Part shown: one piece after another, positions 60,174 through 64,000 of the stretch
How positions within the stretch are numbered: the stretch's first letter is position 1
How the letters are laid out: each line of letters opens with the position of its first letter
Notes under the pieces: generated by a model
Told to the model about the DNA's origin: nothing
The model's database searches: none
The model's input: only the letters and a program-made list of their open reading frames with translations
Position numbers and translations under genes: made by a program
Assembly: GCA_002479255.1 (NCBI GenBank)
Contig: DLMJ01000019.1
Coordinates: forward strand, 1 to 64,000
Direction of reading: 5' to 3'
From: Candidatus Binatus soli
Lineage (GTDB): Bacteria > Desulfobacterota > Binatia > Binatales > Binataceae
Length of the DNA stretch: 64,000 nt

Positions 60174-61613
60174 TCAGGCCGGCGCCTGCTGCGCCGTCTG
60201 ATTCCGTCGCTGGCGCATCGTCGAAAGAAACTGCCGCCCCTCGCTCAGCATCCGCCTGGTCTCTTCCATCGACGTCATCATCTTCTTGACCGATTTGAAG
60301 ATGTACTTCGGGCGGAAGTAGAAGCTGCGATAAAAGCGCTCGACCGCGCCGTAAATCTCGTCGTTGGTCAGGCCAGGATAGGTGATCGTGCACTTCTGAT
60401 AGCCGGATTCATCGAGCAGCGGATCGACCGCCAGAAATCCGTTCTCGGTCACATAGTCGAACAGCTCCGTGCCCGGGTACGGCGACGCGAGCGACACCTG
60501 GATCGTCTCGCAGTCCATCTCTCGCGCGAAGCGGATCGATTCCTCGATCGTGTCCTTGTTCTCGCCGGGAAGTCCCAGGATAAAAGTACCGTGAATCAAA
60601 ATCCCCAGTTCGTGGCAATCCTTGGTGAAGCGTCGCGCTCGATCGATTCCGACGCCCTTCTTGATATTCTTCAAAATCTGCGCGTTGCCCGACTCGTAGC
60701 CGACCACGAACAGCCTGAGCCCGCCGTCCTTCATGATCTTCAGCGTTTCATAGTCGACGTTGGCGCGTGAATTGGTGGACCACGTGATTCCCAGTGGCTT
60801 CAGCAACTGCGCGATTTTGCGCGCGCGCGCCGGGTCCGCGGTAAAGGTGTCGTCGTCGAAGAACAGTTCCTTCATCTTCGGGAACTTCGACTTCATCGCC
60901 GCCACTTCCTCGAACACATTCTCCGGGCTCCGCACGCGATAGCGATGCCCCTGCGTGACCTGCGGCCACAGGCAGAACGTGCATCGCGCCGGGCATCCGC
61001 GCCCGGTGTACATCGACACGTACGGATATTGGCAGTACGGACTGTTGTACTTCAGGTAGTCGAGGTTCTTTTCATACACCTCGGTGACGAACGGCAACTT
61101 GTCGAGTTCTTCGTCGGTCAGCGCCGCACGATCGGGATTGTGATGCAGCCCGCCGTCCTTCCGATAGCTGATTCCGCCGATCGTGCTCCAGTCGCGCCCC
61201 TGCGCCACTTCCAGCATCGAGTAGTCGAATTCCTTGCGCGCCGCGATATCGATCGCCGGCGACAGTTTCAGCGTTTCGTCGGGCCGCGCCGTCGGATGCC
61301 CCCCGACCATCGCGATGATTGCGTCCGGATTCGCCGCCTTGATTGCTTCCGCGGTGCGCGCATCCATCCGTAAAGACGGCGTCGAGGTGTGAATCACGAC
61401 CAGGTCGTAGTTCTTTGCCTCGTTGACCGTCATCTCGACCGTGTAGTTATGCGGCGGCGCGTCGAGCAGGCGTGCGCCCGGGATCATCCCCGCCGGATAA
61501 GCCAGCCACGTCGGATACCAGAACGACCAGACCTCGCGCGTCGCTTGGTAGCGCGAGCCCGCTCCCCCGTCGAAGTCGTCGTACGAGGGCGGATTCAGAA
61601 AAAGCGTCTTCAT
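60174..61613 (-). CDS. hpnJ: Hopanoid radical SAM protein HpnJ
   Basis: A 479-residue B12-binding-domain radical SAM enzyme. The start MKTLFLNPPSYDDFDGGAG and SFWYPTWLAYPAG are characteristic of HpnJ. The 4Fe-4S motif C207-x3-C211-x2-C214 (GCPARCTFC) and the SAM-binding LFFDDDTF segment are present. HpnJ is required for the cyclitol-ether head group of bacteriohopanetetrol. ATG 61613 fits the family start; an ATG three codons upstream is possible. hpnK, which normally acts between HpnI and HpnJ, is not in the window. Confidence 0.9.
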   Translation of the reverse strand: MKTLFLNPPSYDDFDGGAGSRYQATREVWSFWYPTWLAYPAGMIPGARLLDAPPHNYTVEMTVNEAKNYDLVVIHTSTPSLRMDARTAEAIKAANPDAIIAMVGGHPTARPDETLKLSPAIDIAARKEFDYSMLEVAQGRDWSTIGGISYRKDGGLHHNPDRAALTDEELDKLPFVTEVYEKNLDYLKYNSPYCQYPYVSMYTGRGCPARCTFCLWPQVTQGHRYRVRSPENVFEEVAAMKSKFPKMKELFFDDDTFTADPARARKIAQLLKPLGITWSTNSRANVDYETLKIMKDGGLRLFVVGYESGNAQILKNIKKGVGIDRARRFTKDCHELGILIHGTFILGLPGENKDTIEESIRFAREMDCETIQVSLASPYPGTELFDYVTENGFLAVDPLLDESGYQKCTITYPGLTNDEIYGAVERFYRSFYFRPKYIFKSVKKMMTSMEETRRMLSEGRQFLSTMRQRRNQTAQQAPA

Positions 61614-61753
61614 CACATCCATAGGCAAAGCATACCCCACGCCTGTCCGATTGGTTAGTCAGCGACTATACAAATCGCGACCACCGAAGGCAACAATGTG
61701 CGAAACTTATACTCACTTACCGACCGCCCCGTCTGCCCTTGATCCTAAAAACC

Positions 61754-61772
61754 CCGCATTTTCGCGGCTTTT
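61754..61772 (-). terminator. Short terminator-like hairpin after the methyltransferase gene
   Basis: On the minus strand, CCGC-GAAAAT-GCGG is followed by GGTTTTT, 13 bases after the methyltransferase stop. The stem is only 4 bp plus weak flanks, so confidence is limited. Confidence 0.35.
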
Positions 61773-61779
61773 CCCTCGA

Positions 61780-62556
61780 TCACGGCGCGGCCGGCCCCTG
61801 CTTGCGCGCGACGACAATCATCCGCCGCGTGCCTATCGCATACGCCTCGCCATCGAATCCCCCGAACACCGCCGTCACGTGCAGCCCCACCCGTTCCAGG
61901 AGGCGGGTCATCTCGGTCAGCGTATAGAGCCGGATGATATGTCCGATCGACTCGCGGCGGCTTCCCTTCGGGTCCACCACGATGAAATGCACGTGCATGC
62001 GGCTGGTCGCGAGATCCAGGTCGCGCCGCTCGACGTACAAAGTTCCGTCGGCGCCGGTATGCCAGTCGTTCTGGACATAGTTATCGATCGCCCACTCGCG
62101 GTTCAGCATGTCCAGCAGGATCCGTCCGCCGGCCTTCAGCGCTTTGGCCGCCGATTCCAGCACTTTCAAATCCTCGGCTTCGGACTCCAAATATCCGAAT
62201 GACGAATACATATTGACGATCGCGTCGAACTTGTTTTCGAACGGGATCTTGCGCATGTCGGCGGCGATCGTCTCGATTGTGACCTTGCCCGCCTTGGCCG
62301 CCTGCTTCGCGAGTTCCAGGTACTCGGGATTCAGATCGAGACCGGTTACTCGCAAGCCACGTTTCGCCAACTGGATCGAATGCCGCCCCTGGCCACAGCA
62401 CAGGTCGAGCACCGATGCGCCCGGCTTGAGCTCGAGCGCGCTCGCGACGAAGGCGCTCTCTTTTTCAGCCCGCTCTTCGGTGAACGTGTGGCCATAGACG
62501 TTCAGGTAGTCGGCGCGGAAAAAATCCACGTACCAGGCAGGGCCTTGCGATGCCAT
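61780..62556 (-). CDS. Class I SAM-dependent methyltransferase
   Basis: A 258-residue methyltransferase with motif I VLDLCCGQGRHS (49-60), acidic motif II around GLDLNPEY, and a C-terminal half with IVVDPKGSRRESIGHIIRLYTL. The pattern resembles UbiE/methyltransferase-25 proteins acting on small molecules or lipids. ATG 62556 is used; a GTG four codons upstream is possible. Lies on the hpnJ strand 166 bases upstream of it, so it may belong to the same pathway. Substrate unknown. Confidence 0.8.
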   Translation of the reverse strand: MASQGPAWYVDFFRADYLNVYGHTFTEERAEKESAFVASALELKPGASVLDLCCGQGRHSIQLAKRGLRVTGLDLNPEYLELAKQAAKAGKVTIETIAADMRKIPFENKFDAIVNMYSSFGYLESEAEDLKVLESAAKALKAGGRILLDMLNREWAIDNYVQNDWHTGADGTLYVERRDLDLATSRMHVHFIVVDPKGSRRESIGHIIRLYTLTEMTRLLERVGLHVTAVFGGFDGEAYAIGTRRMIVVARKQGPAAP

Positions 62557-62588
62557 CGCGTCCCTCACAAACTGTGCGGGTTCTCGCT

Positions 62589-63077
62589 TCAGGTGCGGAT
62601 AAGAACTACCGGGCGTGAGGCGACCCAGCGGCGCAGGAAAGCCACCAGCAATGGACGCGTCACAGTCGTCAGGGCGACTGCGTTAACCAGCTCGAAGGGA
62701 GCAAAGGGCACGAATGGGTGCTCGCTGACGATCCGGGTTTTATCGTCGAGATCCTCGATCATCTTTGCATGCCCGGAGACCACCACGCCGTTGCTGGTGA
62801 CCTGGACCTTGGGGTTCTTGCGAATGTTGCGGATCCAATCAGACTGCCAGCCGTAAGTAGAGATCAGGAAAATATGATTGTCGCTGCGGGCGCATGGAAG
62901 CAGCGTCTCACGCGGCAAGCCGGTTCGCCGCCCGGTTGTCGTCAGCAGAACCCATCCCGGTGCGCGCGAAAAGTAATCCCTTTGCGAATCGACCAGGGCC
63001 GCCTGAACCCGGCGCATGCTGCGAGGGATGAAGTGCAGCCTTGCTGCGAAAGGCTCAACGCGGGGTGTAGGGACCAT
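62589..63077 (-). CDS. F420-dependent (deazaflavin) nitroreductase-family protein
   Basis: A roughly 162-residue split-barrel protein with PGWVLLTTTGRRTGLPRETLLPC and GWQSDWIRNIRKNP, the landmarks of the DDN family that binds coenzyme F420. Such enzymes reduce quinones or nitro compounds. Its presence implies F420 use or import, though no F420 biosynthesis gene is in view. ATG 63077 chosen; a GTG two codons upstream fits nearly as well. Confidence 0.82.
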   Translation of the reverse strand: MVPTPRVEPFAARLHFIPRSMRRVQAALVDSQRDYFSRAPGWVLLTTTGRRTGLPRETLLPCARSDNHIFLISTYGWQSDWIRNIRKNPKVQVTSNGVVVSGHAKMIEDLDDKTRIVSEHPFVPFAPFELVNAVALTTVTRPLLVAFLRRWVASRPVVLIRT

Positions 63078-63271
63078 CGCCACAAAGGCTATGGTCGCGC
63101 CATTCGTGCGTCAAGCACGTTGCAAGAACGGTTCTCGTCCGTAACTGCGCCCAGCAGGGTTGGATGCAACTCTCACGGGACTTGAATTACCTTTCGTACC
63201 TCGGAATTCGGATCTTTCACGATCTAGCTTTCAAGATTGAACTCCATCGTGGACCGCTTGCCGGCATCGGG

Positions 63272-63637
63272 CTACGCGGTGACGATCCACTCCCGGGCCT
63301 CGGATGCCTGGGCGGTAGTGAAGACTCGCAGCTCTCCTGGCATCAGAAAGCGGAAAGCGCCGACCGCATGACTGATCCATGCGACGTCGGTCACGACGGC
63401 CATCCGTTCCCAACGTGAAAGATGCTCAATTCCAACTTTGAGGTCTTCCCACTCGGCGCCGAAATCGATCCCGCTAAATTGCGAACCCAGTTCGTAATAA
63501 AGCCGCAGCTTGGCATTTCGTTTCAGTGACTTCTCTATTGCCGGTATCACAACCTCAAGGTAGTCTCTTTCCGTCACCCGTTCCTTGGCCACGATTCCCA
63601 CGACGCTTTCGGGAAGGCCTTCGATAATCTCGATCGT
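63272..63637 (-). CDS. SpoIIAA-like (STAS-type) protein with apparent ACG start
   Basis: A 121-residue protein of the SpoIIAA-like/STAS fold: GIVAKERVTERDYLEVVIPAIE and WERMAVVTDVAWISH match the family. The conserved N-terminus (xIEIIEGLPESVVGIV) continues upstream of the first GTG (63601) to an ACG codon at 63635-63637, exactly where Met is expected, with AGGAG 7 bases before it. No ATG, GTG or TTG lies in frame between there and an upstream TAA. Either a rare ACG start or an ATG lost by mutation. Function unknown. Confidence 0.75.
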   Translation of the reverse strand, partial: TIEIIEGLPESVVGIVAKERVTERDYLEVVIPAIEKSLKRNAKLRLYYELGSQFSGIDFGAEWEDLKVGIEHLSRWERMAVVTDVAWISHAVGAFRFLMPGELRVFTTAQASEAREWIVTA

Positions 63638-63737
63638 ACTGCATCTCCTCTGGTTGCGCTTCTGACGCCACTGTTACAGCCCAACCGGACTTGGAGCGTA
63701 CCGGTTCGACGCCACCCGCTGTATCTTTGCTATCACG

Positions 63738-64000
63738 TCATCCGCTTTTTACCAGACGATGGCCGAGCAGGTTGAGCTTGAAGCTGCGCACGCTCTCCGG
63801 CAGCACCACGTCGCCGCTTGGGCTTTGGAAGCAGAGCGCATCGAAGGGACACTGCACGATGCACGCGCCGCACTGCACGCATTGGTGCGCTCTTGGCAGC
63901 GTGGCCATATGCCGGATGTCATCGACCTCGAAAACTTCGACCGGGCATACCTGCTCGCAGAAGCCCGCCCCCTTGCATAGGTGCGGATCCAGGATTATCC
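63738..64000 (-). CDS. Ferredoxin-type 4Fe-4S protein (5' end outside the window)
   Basis: The last 87 residues of an iron-sulfur protein run in from the right edge to TGA 63738-63740. A complete CVQCGACIVQCP (C-x2-C-x2-C-x3-C-P) is visible. The preceding motif reads CKGAGFCEQVCP, where the central cysteine of the usual CxxCxxCxxxCP is Ala, so that cluster may be 3Fe-4S or altered. The C-terminus (SFKLNLLGHRLVKSG) is short. The missing 5' part prevents a fuller assignment; stand-alone ferredoxin or a subunit of a larger enzyme. Confidence 0.78.
   Translation of the reverse strand, partial: IILDPHLCKGAGFCEQVCPVEVFEVDDIRHMATLPRAHQCVQCGACIVQCPFDALCFQSPSGDVVLPESVRSFKLNLLGHRLVKSG

Noticed and set aside
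63759..63980. Small plus-strand open frame near the right edge
   Set aside because: It lies antisense to the ferredoxin-type gene, whose cysteine motifs are unmistakable.

Overview
This is a dense, G+C-rich chromosomal window from a Gram-negative bacterium. The Gram-negative call rests on a lauroyl-acyltransferase-like enzyme, the LptF/LptG lipopolysaccharide exporter pair and a TolC/RND efflux system. Hopanoid-tailoring genes (HpnI/HpnJ type) and an F420-type nitroreductase fit a soil or sediment lineage of the Desulfobacterota/Binatota kind, but that placement is inference from gene content and no 16S gene is present.

Layout. 1-9.5 kb holds envelope and metabolic genes: an acyltransferase, an alpha/beta hydrolase, a TetR regulator with a short-chain dehydrogenase, a GH88/GH105-like hydrolase, a DUF971 protein, a TPR protein, lptG-lptF and rlmB. 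9.5-11.5 kb carries a secreted collagen-like repeat protein and a small basic protein. 11.7-12.5 kb is a tRNA cluster (Thr, Tyr, Gly, Thr, then Trp) with rpmG. 12.5-44.5 kb is an almost unbroken transcription/translation supercluster on the plus strand: secE-nusG-rplKAJL-rpoBC, a terminator, then rpsLG-fusA-tuf and the S10, spc and alpha operons in canonical order, including secY, adk, map and infA and ending with rpoA-rplQ and a strong intrinsic terminator. 44.6-50.6 kb has a small unknown gene, the tldD-tldE protease pair and clpB. 50.6-57 kb has an orphan monoheme cytochrome c and a three-gene heavy-metal RND efflux operon behind a Fur-like site. 57-64 kb has an SMP-30 family protein, then a minus-strand block with an EamA transporter, hpnI-like and hpnJ-like genes, a methyltransferase, an F420-type nitroreductase, a SpoIIAA-like protein that seems to use an ACG start, and a ferredoxin cut by the window edge.

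How the genes work together. The central 32 kb makes the ribosome, RNA polymerase, elongation factors and SecYE. Tight spacing, with many overlaps of 1-17 bases, implies translational coupling. The lptG-lptF pair and the acyltransferase serve the outer membrane. The hpnI/hpnJ pair should modify bacteriohopanetetrol head groups, and the transporter five bases downstream may act on the same lipid. No stretch over 300 bases lacks a gene; the longest gap (10845-11132) shows nothing recognisable.

Points most worth a second look: an arginine at position 88 of ribosomal protein S12 (a streptomycin-resistance residue), a four-cysteine cluster in EF-Tu, an MMPL/HpnN-like fragment next to lptG, the hpnJ-hpnI-EamA block, a 15-base Fur-like motif present twice, and the apparent ACG start codon.
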